From Spirosomataceae bacterium TFI 002 (GTDB lineage: Bacteria; Bacteroidota; Bacteroidia; Cytophagales; Spirosomataceae), in NCBI GenBank assembly GCA_900230115.1, contig LT907983.1:1302001-1366000 (forward strand): a DNA stretch of 64,000 nucleotides. The letters are read 5' to 3'. How positions within the stretch are numbered: the first letter of the stretch is position 1; each line of letters opens with the position of its first letter. This document shows positions 46,136 through 54,414 of this stretch, in pieces. A model generated the notes under the pieces. That model ran no database searches, was not told the origin of the DNA, and saw only the letters and a list, made by a program, of their open reading frames with translations. The position numbers and the translations under genes were made by a program.

Positions 46136-46375
46136 ATGTCTAAGGTTTGCCAAATCACCGGAAAGAGAACAAGAGTAGGTAACAACGTATCTCACGCCAA
46201 CAATAAGGTTAAAAGAAAATTTTATCCTAATCTTCAAAAGAAGAAATTCTTCTTAGAAACTGAAGGTGTATGGGTTGAGCTAAGAGTATGTACAAAAGCA
46301 ATGAGAACGATCAACAAAAAAGGTCTTCATGCTACACTAGTACAAGCTGCTAGAAAAGGTACACTTACTACTTAA
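46136..46375 (+). CDS. rpmB: 50S ribosomal protein L28
   Basis: L28 is a 79-residue component of the large subunit. The sequence has the family pattern MSKVCQITGKRTRVGNNVSH, then KRKFYPNLQKKKFF and LRVCTKAMRTINKKGL. The ATG at 46136 is right; a longer TTG frame from 46067 is not. In many Bacteroidota rpmB is followed by rpmG and a small DUF4295 gene; here a terminator at 46399 follows directly. Confidence 0.97.
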   Translation: MSKVCQITGKRTRVGNNVSHANNKVKRKFYPNLQKKKFFLETEGVWVELRVCTKAMRTINKKGLHATLVQAARKGTLTT

Positions 46376-46398
46376 TACAAGAACATTCGTATAGAAAG

Positions 46399-46428
46399 AG
46401 CCGTACTAGTTAAATAGTACGGCTTTTC
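46399..46428 (+). terminator. Rho-independent terminator after rpmB
   Basis: AGCCGTACTA and its complement TAGTACGGCT form a 10-base perfect stem with a 6-base loop, then TTTT-C-TT. It starts 24 bases after the rpmB stop. Confidence 0.9.
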
Positions 46429-46501
46429 TTGTTTATTCTAGTCGTATAATTCCAATAATTCTTACATTTGGTTCTATAACACTAGTTTAACCTCAAAATA
46501 T

Positions 46502-47983
46502 ATGTTCAGCCAAAAAGACCTAGATCAACTCTCAAAAAGAAACAGTGAAATTAGCAACGTTGAAAACCAGATAGAAAACTTTAAAAATGGTTTCCCATTC
46601 CTCACTGCACAAGCTGCGGCAACTCCAGAGGGAGGAATTAAAATATTCAACGAAGCAGAAATATCAGAACACGTTGCGTTCTTTGACAAACAAGCAAGCA
46701 AAAACAAACTCTTAAAATTCGTTCCAGCTTCTGGGGCAGCAAGTAGAATGTTTAAGTCGCTATTTACAGCGATGGAAACAGGTAAGCTTAGTGATGACGT
46801 AAGAGAGTTTTTTGAAAACTTGCCAAAATTCGCTTTTTACGATTCATTAATCAATGCGATCGGTGGATACGGTGGAAACCAAGAAATACTAGAAGGGCTT
46901 CTAACAAGTAAAGGGCTCGCTTACGGCGAATTACCAAAAGGCTTACTCGAGTTTCACAAATACGACAAGAAAACAAGAACTGCAGCTGAAGAGCATTTAG
47001 TAGAGGGTGCCAAGTATGCAAACAAGAATGGACAAGTAAGAATACACTTTACTGTTTCTCCTGAGCACAAAACCAAATTCAAATCTCACATCTCAGTTAA
47101 GAAGCTACAATTTGAAGAAGAATTTGGCGTAAAATACATCATCACATTTTCGGAACAAAAGTCTTTTACCGACACTATCGCTGTTGATAAGAGCAATGAG
47201 CCTTTTCGACTTGAAGATGGAAGCATCCTTTTCAGACCTGCAGGTCATGGTGCTTTGCTCGAAAACCTAAACGACCAAGATGCGGATGTCATTTTTATTA
47301 AGAATATTGATAATGTTGTTCCGGATCATCTAAAAGAACCAACCATTACATATAAAAAAGCCTTAGCTGGCTTACTCCTATCCTACCGCAAAACCTTATT
47401 CAACTTTGCAAAAAGGCTCGACAAGGATGAGGTTAGCACCTATACCTTAAATAAATCACTTAGGTTCCTAAAAACTGAATTGGATGTAAAACCACCTAAA
47501 GGCTTTAGATCATGGTCATTCGAAGACAAGTTGGCATATGCCAAGTCAAAAATTAATCGACCAATAAGAGTTTGTGGAATGGTACAAAATGTAGGAGAGC
47601 CTGGTGGAGGACCATTTTGGGTTAAAAACGAAGACGGATCCATATCCTTACAGATTGTTGAATCTGCTCAATTCAATATGAAAAGCAAAAAGCAAACTGC
47701 TATTTTTCAACAAGCAACACATTTTAACCCTGTCGACTTAATCGTATCTACAAAAAATTATAAAAAAGAGTCATTCGACTTACTCAAGTTCCGCGATCCT
47801 AAAACTGGCTTTATTACAGAGAAGTCAATGAGCGGAAAAACTCTGAAGGCACAAGAGCTTCCAGGACTTTGGAATGGAGCAATGGCCAATTGGAATACAG
47901 TTTTTGTAGAGGTTCCTTTGATAACTTTCAACCCAGTAAAAACAGTAAACGACCTATTAAGAAAAGAGCACCAACCAGCATAA
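46502..47983 (+). CDS. DUF4301 domain protein
   Basis: The 493-residue protein matches DUF4301 (PF14134) in the blocks LLKFVPASGAASRMFKSLF, HFTVSPEHKTKF, FRPAGHGALLENLN, and VCGMVQNVGEPGGGPFWVKN. The phosphate/nucleotide-like SGAASRMFK loop recalls nucleotidyltransferase start motifs, so it may be related to sugar nucleotidyltransferases, but no activity is proven. A possible -7 box TACATTTG lies at 46463-46470. It is a single gene with an AT-rich 144-base gap behind it. Confidence 0.85.
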   Translation: MFSQKDLDQLSKRNSEISNVENQIENFKNGFPFLTAQAAATPEGGIKIFNEAEISEHVAFFDKQASKNKLLKFVPASGAASRMFKSLFTAMETGKLSDDVREFFENLPKFAFYDSLINAIGGYGGNQEILEGLLTSKGLAYGELPKGLLEFHKYDKKTRTAAEEHLVEGAKYANKNGQVRIHFTVSPEHKTKFKSHISVKKLQFEEEFGVKYIITFSEQKSFTDTIAVDKSNEPFRLEDGSILFRPAGHGALLENLNDQDADVIFIKNIDNVVPDHLKEPTITYKKALAGLLLSYRKTLFNFAKRLDKDEVSTYTLNKSLRFLKTELDVKPPKGFRSWSFEDKLAYAKSKINRPIRVCGMVQNVGEPGGGPFWVKNEDGSISLQIVESAQFNMKSKKQTAIFQQATHFNPVDLIVSTKNYKKESFDLLKFRDPKTGFITEKSMSGKTLKAQELPGLWNGAMANWNTVFVEVPLITFNPVKTVNDLLRKEHQPA

Positions 47984-48127
47984 ATATTACAACTAGCTCA
48001 TTTTGAATTGTTTATAATTTCTATATTATTGCACTAATCCAAGAATTATTGAATTATTTGTTTATTTTTAAATATTAGTAAAAATCATTTCTTGAATTTT
48101 GTGAAAACAAAAATGCAATAAACTAAG

Positions 48128-48769
48128 ATGGCAAAAACTAAAGTTGACTTTATACTCCCAAGCGAAATTGTCGGTGAAGCGACATCAGGTCTTTTACTTG
48201 GAGAATTCAATAATTGGGATTACAATTTCGGATTCCCTCTAAAAAAACAAAAAGATGGTTCTTTGAAAACTACTATTAGCTTAGATGCAGGTGGACGATT
48301 CGAATACAGATATTTGTTGAATGATGGAAGATGGGTAAATGATAGCAATGCAGACCAGTATGTGCATATTTCAAAGTATCAAATAGAAAATTGTGTAATC
48401 GCAGTTCCCGCAGCGAAAGCTACCGCTACAAAAAAAGTTGCTGCTCCTAAAAAGACTACTGCTCCTAAAAAAGCCGCTGCTCCTAAGAAAGTAGCAACTG
48501 CAGCTAAAGCAACGACAGGCTCAGATGACTTAACAAAAGTAGAGGGTATTGGTAAAAAAATTGCTGAACTTCTTGTGAAGGATGGTATCACCACTTTTGA
48601 ATTATTAGGAAAATCAACAGCTGCTAAACTTAAGAAAATATTGGCAACTGCTGGTCCTAGATATTCTATCCACGTACCAACAACATGGCCAAAACAAGCT
48701 AAGCTTGCAGCAGCTGGAAAATGGGATGAATTAAAGAAACTACAAGATGAGTTAAACGGAGGAAAATAA
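48128..48769 (+). CDS. CBM48/AMPK-like domain fused to an HhH domain
   Basis: The 213-residue protein has an N-terminal isoamylase-type (CBM48) beta sandwich of about 1-98 (GEFNNWDYNFGFPLKKQKDG, FEYRYLLNDGRWVNDSNADQ). An Ala/Lys/Pro-rich linker follows at about 100-135 (three APKK repeats). A C-terminal helix-hairpin-helix region (about 136-213) carries TKVEGIGKKIAELLVKDGI and then RYSIHVPTTWPKQAKLAAAG. The latter end is like the extension found on Bacteroidota L21-type ribosomal proteins. The combination is unusual; it might link glycogen-type binding to nucleic acids or ribosomes. There is no signal peptide. A bidirectional terminator follows. Confidence 0.8.
   Translation: MAKTKVDFILPSEIVGEATSGLLLGEFNNWDYNFGFPLKKQKDGSLKTTISLDAGGRFEYRYLLNDGRWVNDSNADQYVHISKYQIENCVIAVPAAKATATKKVAAPKKTTAPKKAAAPKKVATAAKATTGSDDLTKVEGIGKKIAELLVKDGITTFELLGKSTAAKLKKILATAGPRYSIHVPTTWPKQAKLAAAGKWDELKKLQDELNGGK
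48437..48490 (+). repeat. Three 18-base tandem repeats encoding xxAPKK
   Basis: Three in-frame 18-base units, each ending in GCTCCTAARAAR, encode VAAPKK, TTAPKK and AAAPKK in the linker of the CBM48-HhH protein. They are coding low complexity, not a CRISPR or mobile repeat. Confidence 0.85.
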
Positions 48770-48791
48770 TTTCCACCATTAAACTTCATAA

Positions 48792-48820
48792 AAAAAGCCA
48801 CCTCTCACAGGTGGCTTTTT
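48792..48820. terminator. Bidirectional terminator between CBM48-HhH gene and mdh
   Basis: AAAAAGCCACCT and its complement AGGTGGCTTTTT form a stem around CTCAC. T tracts on both strands serve the two convergent genes. Confidence 0.92.
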
Positions 48821-48853
48821 TCGTATATAGATAAAGAATACTCCTTGACACCA

Positions 48854-49789
48854 TTAAGCGTTTAGTGCAGCATTCATTTCACGAACTTTTTCTGCAGATG
48901 CTTCAAAAGCCGCTTTTTCTTCGTTACTTAATCTTACGTTAATGATCTTTTGCCATCCACCTTTACCAATTACTACAGGTACACCGATGCAAATGTCTTT
49001 TTGACCATACTCTCCGTTAAGGTACACACATGATGGAATTATTTTTTTCTCATCACGAATAATTGCTTCTACTACTTGGCAAATTGCCGCACCTGGAGCA
49101 TACCATGCTGAAGTTCCTAATAGACCTGTAAGTGTAGCACCACCAACCATTGTTTTAGCAGCAACTTCTTTTTGTTGTTCTGCATTCAAAAAACGACTTA
49201 CTGGAATACCATTCCAAGTTGCCAATCTTGTCATAGGAATCATAGTAGTATCACCATGACCACCTATTACCATACCGCTAAGGTCATTTTGTGAAACTTC
49301 CATAGCTTCAGAAAGTCTGTAGCGAAAACGTGAAGAATCTAAAGCACCACCCATTCCTAAAACTCGCTTTTTAGAAATTCCCATTTCTTTTGCGATTTGA
49401 TAAGTTAGGTATGTCATTGTATCCATTGGGTTAGATACAATAAGAATAACCGCTTTTGGCGATGCTTCAAGAGCACTTGTTACTACAGTTCTTACAATTC
49501 CTGCATTTATTCCAATAAGCTCTTCACGAGTCATACCTGGCTTACGAGGTATACCAGATGTCACAACAATTACATCCGACTTTGCTGTTTTGGCATAGTC
49601 GTTAGTAGAACCAATGATTGTAGTATCAAAACCTTCCAAAGATGCAGTTTGCATTAAATCCATGGCCTTACCTTCGGCATAACCTTCTTTGATATCCAAA
49701 AGCACCACTTCATCGGCTACTTCTTTTCTTGCAATAACATCTGCTGCTGTGGAACCTACCGCTCCAGCCCCTATAACCGTAACTTTCAT
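48854..49789 (-). CDS. mdh: Malate dehydrogenase
   Basis: The enzyme oxidises malate to oxaloacetate with NAD in the citric acid cycle. The 311-residue protein has the GAGAVGSTAADV nucleotide loop, D at the end of strand 2 (VVLLDIKEG, NAD preference), the active-site Arg segment GIPRKPGMTREEL, and the catalytic His in IGGHGDTTMIP. It belongs to the lactate-dehydrogenase-like branch. A promoter (TTTG-N21-TAGATTTG on the minus strand) lies at 49832-49864. It shares a terminator with the CBM48-HhH gene. Confidence 0.97.
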   Translation of the reverse strand: MKVTVIGAGAVGSTAADVIARKEVADEVVLLDIKEGYAEGKAMDLMQTASLEGFDTTIIGSTNDYAKTAKSDVIVVTSGIPRKPGMTREELIGINAGIVRTVVTSALEASPKAVILIVSNPMDTMTYLTYQIAKEMGISKKRVLGMGGALDSSRFRYRLSEAMEVSQNDLSGMVIGGHGDTTMIPMTRLATWNGIPVSRFLNAEQQKEVAAKTMVGGATLTGLLGTSAWYAPGAAICQVVEAIIRDEKKIIPSCVYLNGEYGQKDICIGVPVVIGKGGWQKIINVRLSNEEKAAFEASAEKVREMNAALNA

Positions 49790-49831
49790 TTTGTATGATT
49801 TTTAATGTTCTATGTTTTATAAGAATTGATA

Positions 49832-49864
49832 CAAATCTACAATCCAAGTAAGCCTTATACCAAA
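49832..49864 (-). promoter_or_regulatory. Bacteroidota-type promoter of mdh
   Basis: On the minus strand TTTG (complement at 49861-49864) is followed after 21 bases by TAGATTTG (complement at 49832-49839). The leader to the mdh ATG is about 38 bases. Confidence 0.6.
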
Positions 49865-49948
49865 AGAAACCTTGCCTTATTTAACTTTTTGAACCAAAAA
49901 ATGTGTTTTTTAGGTTTTATTTGTGACAACAAAGAATCATCACCCATT

Positions 49949-50377
49949 ATGTCCAAAAAACAAGGAGATTTACTTAATAGAATTTTAGAATCAGTTTTTT
50001 ACAAGTCTTCTATGAATAAGGCAGGTAAAGTCTCAAGTAATGCTCAAAGCATATTGGAAGTTTTGAAACGTACACTTACCAAAACAAAAGACCTTGGAAC
50101 TGGTGGAATATTCGATCTTATTAGAGAAAAAGTAACGCTATTAGGCCGATTACTTAAAAGCTATGCCGATGGCTCATACAGGGACATTTCAACAAAAAAC
50201 TTAATTTCTATCATCGCAGGTTTTCTTTATTTCATATCGCCCATTGACCTTATCCCTGACTTTCTTCCTATGGTCGGATTCATGGATGACATTGCCTTAC
50301 TTACGTTTATAGTTAGGGGTCTAGGAGAAGAACTAGAGAAATTCGAATTGTGGGAAATGAATAATCCTGAAAATTAA
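49949..50377 (+). CDS. DUF1232 (YkvA-type) membrane protein
   Basis: The 142-residue protein, from the ATG at 49949 (a longer frame starts at 49826 within the mdh promoter region), has a helical N-terminus and the DUF1232 core: LISIIAGFLYFISPIDLIPD, followed by FLPMVGFMDDIALLTF. The Pro-Ile-Asp-Leu-Ile-Pro-Asp signature is well conserved. The family is of unknown function and membrane-embedded. It lies 76 bases upstream of tatA on the same strand. Confidence 0.88.
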   Translation: MSKKQGDLLNRILESVFYKSSMNKAGKVSSNAQSILEVLKRTLTKTKDLGTGGIFDLIREKVTLLGRLLKSYADGSYRDISTKNLISIIAGFLYFISPIDLIPDFLPMVGFMDDIALLTFIVRGLGEELEKFELWEMNNPEN

Positions 50378-50453
50378 TCGCATTCGAAGGGCATTTATGC
50401 AAATGCCTTTATCATTTTTTTTATATTTGTAATTCAAATTAGAGAACAGCACT

Positions 50454-50654
50454 ATGGAAAGTCTACAATTTTTGTTTTTAGGAAACCTTGGCGGTACGGA
50501 GATATTTATTATCGTGTTTGTCATCCTTTTGTTTTTTGGTGCTAAAAAGCTTCCAGAACTAGCCAAAGGCTTAGGCAAGGGGATAAAAGAGTTCAAAGAC
50601 GCAACAAAAGACGTGAAAGAGAATATCGAGAAAGCGGCTAACTCAGACGACTAA
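50454..50654 (+). CDS. tatA: Sec-independent protein translocase subunit TatA/TatE
   Basis: The 66-residue protein has the TatA pattern: a short N-terminus, a transmembrane helix ([20 protein letters not shown]) with the conserved hinge FGAKKLPEL, and an amphipathic helix ([20 protein letters not shown]). It forms the variable-size pore of the twin-arginine system for folded proteins. A possible -7 box TATATTTG is at 50422-50429. No tatC is adjacent. A terminator follows at 50684. Confidence 0.93.
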   Translation: MESLQFLFLGNLGGTEIFIIVFVILLFFGAKKLPELAKGLGKGIKEFKDATKDVKENIEKAANSDD

Positions 50655-50683
50655 TTCGTGATATTCCTTCCTAAAATAATATC

Positions 50684-50715
50684 AAGCAACGATGCAGAGC
50701 ATTCGTTGCTTTTTA
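50684..50715 (+). terminator. Rho-independent terminator after tatA
   Basis: AAGCAACGA and its complement TCGTTGCTT form a 9-base perfect stem around a 10-base loop, then TTTTATTTT. It lies 29 bases after the tatA stop. Confidence 0.88.
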
Positions 50716-50850
50716 TTTTCAAGAAGAGTTTAAGCACGACATAAATCGGACAAAATAACCTGAAGGTTTTTCAATAATCAGAAAAAGTGACTGAATTCGC
50801 TTTTTTACCTAATAAAGTTCATCAAAAATCGTTAAATCAACAGATTTTAA

Positions 50851-50880
50851 TTGCCAATTGGAAGTTTGCTATTATATTTG
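50851..50880 (+). promoter_or_regulatory. Bacteroidota-type promoter of the LysM transglycosylase gene
   Basis: TTG at 50851-50853 is followed after 19 bases by TATATTTG at 50873-50880. Transcription would start near 50886, leaving a leader of about 58 bases. The rest of 50716-50943 holds no gene or clear structure that I can see. Confidence 0.6.
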
Positions 50881-50943
50881 GCAAGTGCTTCCTTAATAAA
50901 ACAAGTGTCCCAACACCGCCCAGCGGATTAATTTAGTTATTTT

Positions 50944-52845
50944 ATGAGATTGAAAAAGATCTACGTGCTAGGTGCATTATGTACCTCTTTAGCTTCCTTC
51001 CAAGCTATCGCTCAAGACAACCAACGTTCCATTCAAAATGTAGAGTCAATTGTAATTGGTAAACCTGCAACAAAACAGACAGTTGCTAAACCAGCAATTA
51101 CTCAACCCGAAACTCAGGTTGTTGCTAAGCCAGAAGTTCAAGTAGTAAGCCCCAAACCAAAAGTGGTTAAAGAGGTTATTACTCCTTCTACTAGCACTCA
51201 AACAATCCACGTTGTAGATGCAAGGGACAACTTGGAGTATGATGTAATCGTAGAAACTAATGATGTTATAAAAGAAAGACTTGAAGGCCTTGAGAATATC
51301 ATGCCGATGCCTTACAATGAGTCTGTTCAAAAATATATTGACTATTTCTTATACAAGAGACCTAGCTTCACAAGAGAGATGCTTGAGAAAAAGGAAAGAT
51401 ATTTCCCTGTTTTTGATAAGTACCTTGTTAAGCACAACATTCCTAATGAAATGAAATACTTGGCTCTTTTGGAGTCAGGGTTGAACCCAAAAGCTAAATC
51501 TCACGCAAGTGCAGTGGGTATGTGGCAATTCATGACTCCTACGGGTCGCGAAATGGGGCTTACTATTAACGACTTTATGGATGAGCGAATGGACGTTGAG
51601 AAATCAACTGACGCATCATTCAGATACCTTACCCAATTATATAAAAGATTTGATGATTGGCAATTGGCATTAGCGGCTTATAACTCAGGCCCTGGAAGGA
51701 TAAGTAGAGCAATCAGAAGATCAGGTCATACAGATTATTGGTCTTTGCACAACTTCATCCCTAGTGATACTAGAGCATATGTTCCACAATGGCAGGCTCT
51801 CAACTATTTGATGAACTATGCAGCTGAGCATGGAATATTCCCCGACTACAACAAGGTATTGTACCCACACCAAGTTGAAACACTATTGGTTAATGGATAT
51901 TTAAACTTGGAGACTTTTGCAAAGTTGAACAACTTTAGCCTAGAGAAACTACAAGACATGAATCCTCATTTGACAAAAAATGAAATTCCTGCATATGCTA
52001 AAAACATTGAATTGAACTTCCCATCTGAGCACTATGCTTATTTCGAAGGACGCAGAGCAAGCATTTTGGATTCATCAAGTAGACTTCCTGCAGCTAGAAT
52101 CTATAATGACGTAGCAAGCAATGATGGTCCATACCATATAGAATATGTTACAAGCAAAAAATATCATACAGTTAGATCTGGAGATCATTTGAGTAAAATT
52201 GCTGACAATTATGGTGTTAGTATCGCTGATCTTAAAAGATGGAATAACTTAAGGTCAAGTAAGATTTTGAGAGGTCAAAAACTTGCAGTACATGTAAAGC
52301 AAAGCAAGAAAATTTACCACAACGAAAATTCGGATGAGGAAGAAACAGTTGTTGCAAGTAACACGCCATCCAAAACAACCAAAGAAGCTCCGGCTGCTAG
52401 TGCTCAACGTACTAACGTAAAAGTAGCAAGCAACAGAAGTTCTGAAGTAAACGTGATTGAAGACCTTAAACCAAACAATGAAGGTGCTAAAAACGTAACA
52501 AAGACAATTAAAAAATATCACAAAGTAAGAAAAGGCGAAGCTTTGGGTACTATTGCAGAGCGTCTAGATGTAGGTCAATCTGAATTAAAGAAATGGAACA
52601 ATATTAGAAATGCCAATGACATTAAGTATGGTCAGTCTTTAGTTTATTACCAAACAGTAACTGAAAAGGTTTACACATCAAATACTCAGAAAAGATCTAG
52701 CATTGTTCATGTTGTAGAAAAAGGTGATACCCTTTGGAACATCGCAGCTAAATATCCAGATGTGAGCATTGACGAAATAAAGAGATTAAACAACTTAAGT
52801 AGCAACACTGTTAAAGTGGGTCAAAAACTTAAATTGAAGAGCTAA
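50944..52845 (+). CDS. MltD-like lytic murein transglycosylase with three LysM domains
   Basis: The 633-residue protein has a signal peptide (MRLKKIYVLGALCTSLASFQ), then a Pro/Val-rich linker with repeated PxxQxVAKP segments (about 30-70). The SLT catalytic domain (about 145-290) has the catalytic Glu at E177 in LALLESGLNPKAKSHASAVG and the NSGPGRI/AYNSG blocks. Three LysM domains follow (about 400-445 KYHTVRSGDHLSKIADNYGV; about 525-570 KYHKVRKGEALGTIAERLDV; about 590-633 HVVEKGDTLWNIAAKYPDVS). It cleaves peptidoglycan between MurNAc and GlcNAc. It has its own promoter and a long terminator. Confidence 0.95.
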   Translation: MRLKKIYVLGALCTSLASFQAIAQDNQRSIQNVESIVIGKPATKQTVAKPAITQPETQVVAKPEVQVVSPKPKVVKEVITPSTSTQTIHVVDARDNLEYDVIVETNDVIKERLEGLENIMPMPYNESVQKYIDYFLYKRPSFTREMLEKKERYFPVFDKYLVKHNIPNEMKYLALLESGLNPKAKSHASAVGMWQFMTPTGREMGLTINDFMDERMDVEKSTDASFRYLTQLYKRFDDWQLALAAYNSGPGRISRAIRRSGHTDYWSLHNFIPSDTRAYVPQWQALNYLMNYAAEHGIFPDYNKVLYPHQVETLLVNGYLNLETFAKLNNFSLEKLQDMNPHLTKNEIPAYAKNIELNFPSEHYAYFEGRRASILDSSSRLPAARIYNDVASNDGPYHIEYVTSKKYHTVRSGDHLSKIADNYGVSIADLKRWNNLRSSKILRGQKLAVHVKQSKKIYHNENSDEEETVVASNTPSKTTKEAPAASAQRTNVKVASNRSSEVNVIEDLKPNNEGAKNVTKTIKKYHKVRKGEALGTIAERLDVGQSELKKWNNIRNANDIKYGQSLVYYQTVTEKVYTSNTQKRSSIVHVVEKGDTLWNIAAKYPDVSIDEIKRLNNLSSNTVKVGQKLKLKS

Positions 52846-52867
52846 TCAATAATTAGTTTAGCAAAAC

Positions 52868-52905
52868 AAAAAGCCGTCTTAGTAAATATACTGAGACGGC
52901 TTTTT
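52868..52905. terminator. Strong bidirectional terminator
   Basis: A 17-base stem with one G-T pair (AAAAAGCCGTCTTAGTA and its partner) around an AATA loop. It has T tracts on both strands and serves the transglycosylase gene and the convergent lipoprotein gene. Confidence 0.92.
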
Positions 52906-52927
52906 CATGTTTATTGGGTAAGCTTGG

Positions 52928-54205
52928 TTATTGGCAATTTTCACTTTTTGCTTCTTTCTTCTTTTCTGCAAAAATCTTCTTCTTCTCTGAAATGGTTTGC
53001 CCTAATACTTTTAGTTCATAACCTCCTTCTACAACCATTTTCACATAACCACTTTTACACAATGGGCCCCAATTAAGACTAGAACCTGTCGTAAAGCCAG
53101 TATGAACATAAGCGAGCTCTTGGCCAGCAATATTTAAACCTACCCTAGGAAAAGCAACTCCGAATTGAATATCAATTGGAAAACCAATATTAGAGGCTGA
53201 GTCAAATGTCCCATCTGTAATTTTATCATCCCCAATACTACCACTCGTAGAAACGGTTGTACCTTGATATTCAAAACCCGCATCGGCTGAAAGTGCTATT
53301 TTACTACTTGCAGTAGCCGAAGACTTAATATCTGGAATTGTAAGCTGAGAGACAAATTGTATTCCGATATCTATGCTAACAGGAATTGGTAAAGGCACCG
53401 GCCCTCCCGGTGTAGGAATAAATCTAATAGGTATACTTAATGCAAAGCCAGGCAGCTCAAAACTATGACTTCCCGACTTCCCACCTGCTGCAGACATACT
53501 TAAGGTTATGTCAGCCGAAATCCCCTTATTATTAGCTTTAAACGTTTCAAGTTTTTGATTTTTGATACTTATAGATGTTTGTTGATTAGGCAATTTCACC
53601 TTCCCCTCTGCCGTAAATACAACGGTTGGACTACCACCAACTTTTTTGACCATTTGAATCTTGAATTCACAAGAATTTATTTTCCCATTTTCGAGCTGTG
53701 GGCTAATCCGAATTTTGTGGTCGATACCTCCTCTTGATATCTCAGCTTCTATGGGGCCATGAATTCGCCCATTTGAAAGGTCAACTATATTTTCACCATC
53801 CATTTTTATAGCTGCAACTTCGCTCCATTCAGGTGTAATATCCCAAGCAATTGTTCCATTCTTAATGACGTCAGTGAGAGCCGCATCTTCAGTTTTTATG
53901 ACATAGTTACCACTCTTCTTTTCTAAACTACTTACCTTTCTCATCATCTTTCCACCCACAAGTATTACCTCACCTGCTTTGGGCTCTTTGCTAAAAGCAC
54001 TAGCATTCATGGTGTAGACTTGAGTTGCCGTATCAATGGCTACAATTACTGTATTGTTGGGATCTTCAAGATATATGGTTTCTTCTGTGTATTCAGCCAC
54101 GTAGCCTGTGCCATCTAGTCCCTTAGGATCAACAGGATCACCATCGCCACAACTAATTATGGATAAAAATAAAAATGTAAACAGTGCAATTATAACTGGC
54201 TTCAT
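52928..54205 (-). CDS. Hypothetical lipoprotein, beta-rich
   Basis: The 425-residue protein has a lipoprotein signal (MKPVIIALFTFLFLSIISCG, Cys at 19). The body is beta-rich with an N-terminal FAD/SO-like unit of about 30-130 and a region with repeated Ser/Gly and a Pro-rich segment (IPTPGGPVPLPIPVSIDIGI, about 265-284). No family name is evident. It ends in a Lys/Glu-rich helix (EKKKIFAEKKKEAKSENC). It is likely an outer-membrane surface lipoprotein of unknown role. It is convergent with the transglycosylase gene. Confidence 0.65.
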   Translation of the reverse strand: MKPVIIALFTFLFLSIISCGDGDPVDPKGLDGTGYVAEYTEETIYLEDPNNTVIVAIDTATQVYTMNASAFSKEPKAGEVILVGGKMMRKVSSLEKKSGNYVIKTEDAALTDVIKNGTIAWDITPEWSEVAAIKMDGENIVDLSNGRIHGPIEAEISRGGIDHKIRISPQLENGKINSCEFKIQMVKKVGGSPTVVFTAEGKVKLPNQQTSISIKNQKLETFKANNKGISADITLSMSAAGGKSGSHSFELPGFALSIPIRFIPTPGGPVPLPIPVSIDIGIQFVSQLTIPDIKSSATASSKIALSADAGFEYQGTTVSTSGSIGDDKITDGTFDSASNIGFPIDIQFGVAFPRVGLNIAGQELAYVHTGFTTGSSLNWGPLCKSGYVKMVVEGGYELKVLGQTISEKKKIFAEKKKEAKSENCQ

Positions 54206-54332
54206 GATGTAGTTTTTTTTAAGTAAAGCTTTTCAAGCTTTATAATTAACTTAAAACTAGCACACGAAATATAGATATAGAAGACTCACACTATATAAGG
54301 ACGATATGTTTTATTTTGTGGTTTTAAAAGCA

Positions 54333-54374
54333 AAAAAAATGGGTAGAATTCACTTTACAAAATGAATTCTACCC
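54333..54374 (-). terminator. Terminator of the OMP_b-brl_3 receptor gene
   Basis: GGGTAGAATTCA (54341-54352) and its exact complement (54363-54374) form a 12-base stem with a 10-base loop. On the minus strand a T8 tract follows. It lies 41 bases beyond the receptor stop codon. Confidence 0.88.
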
Positions 54375-54414
54375 AAATTCGAAAGACATATTTACCGAAC
54401 AAATGCCCAGTTTG

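Noticed and set aside
48437-48490. Short regular tandem repeats as a possible CRISPR or satellite
   Set aside because: They are in frame, lack spacers and encode an Ala/Lys/Pro linker.
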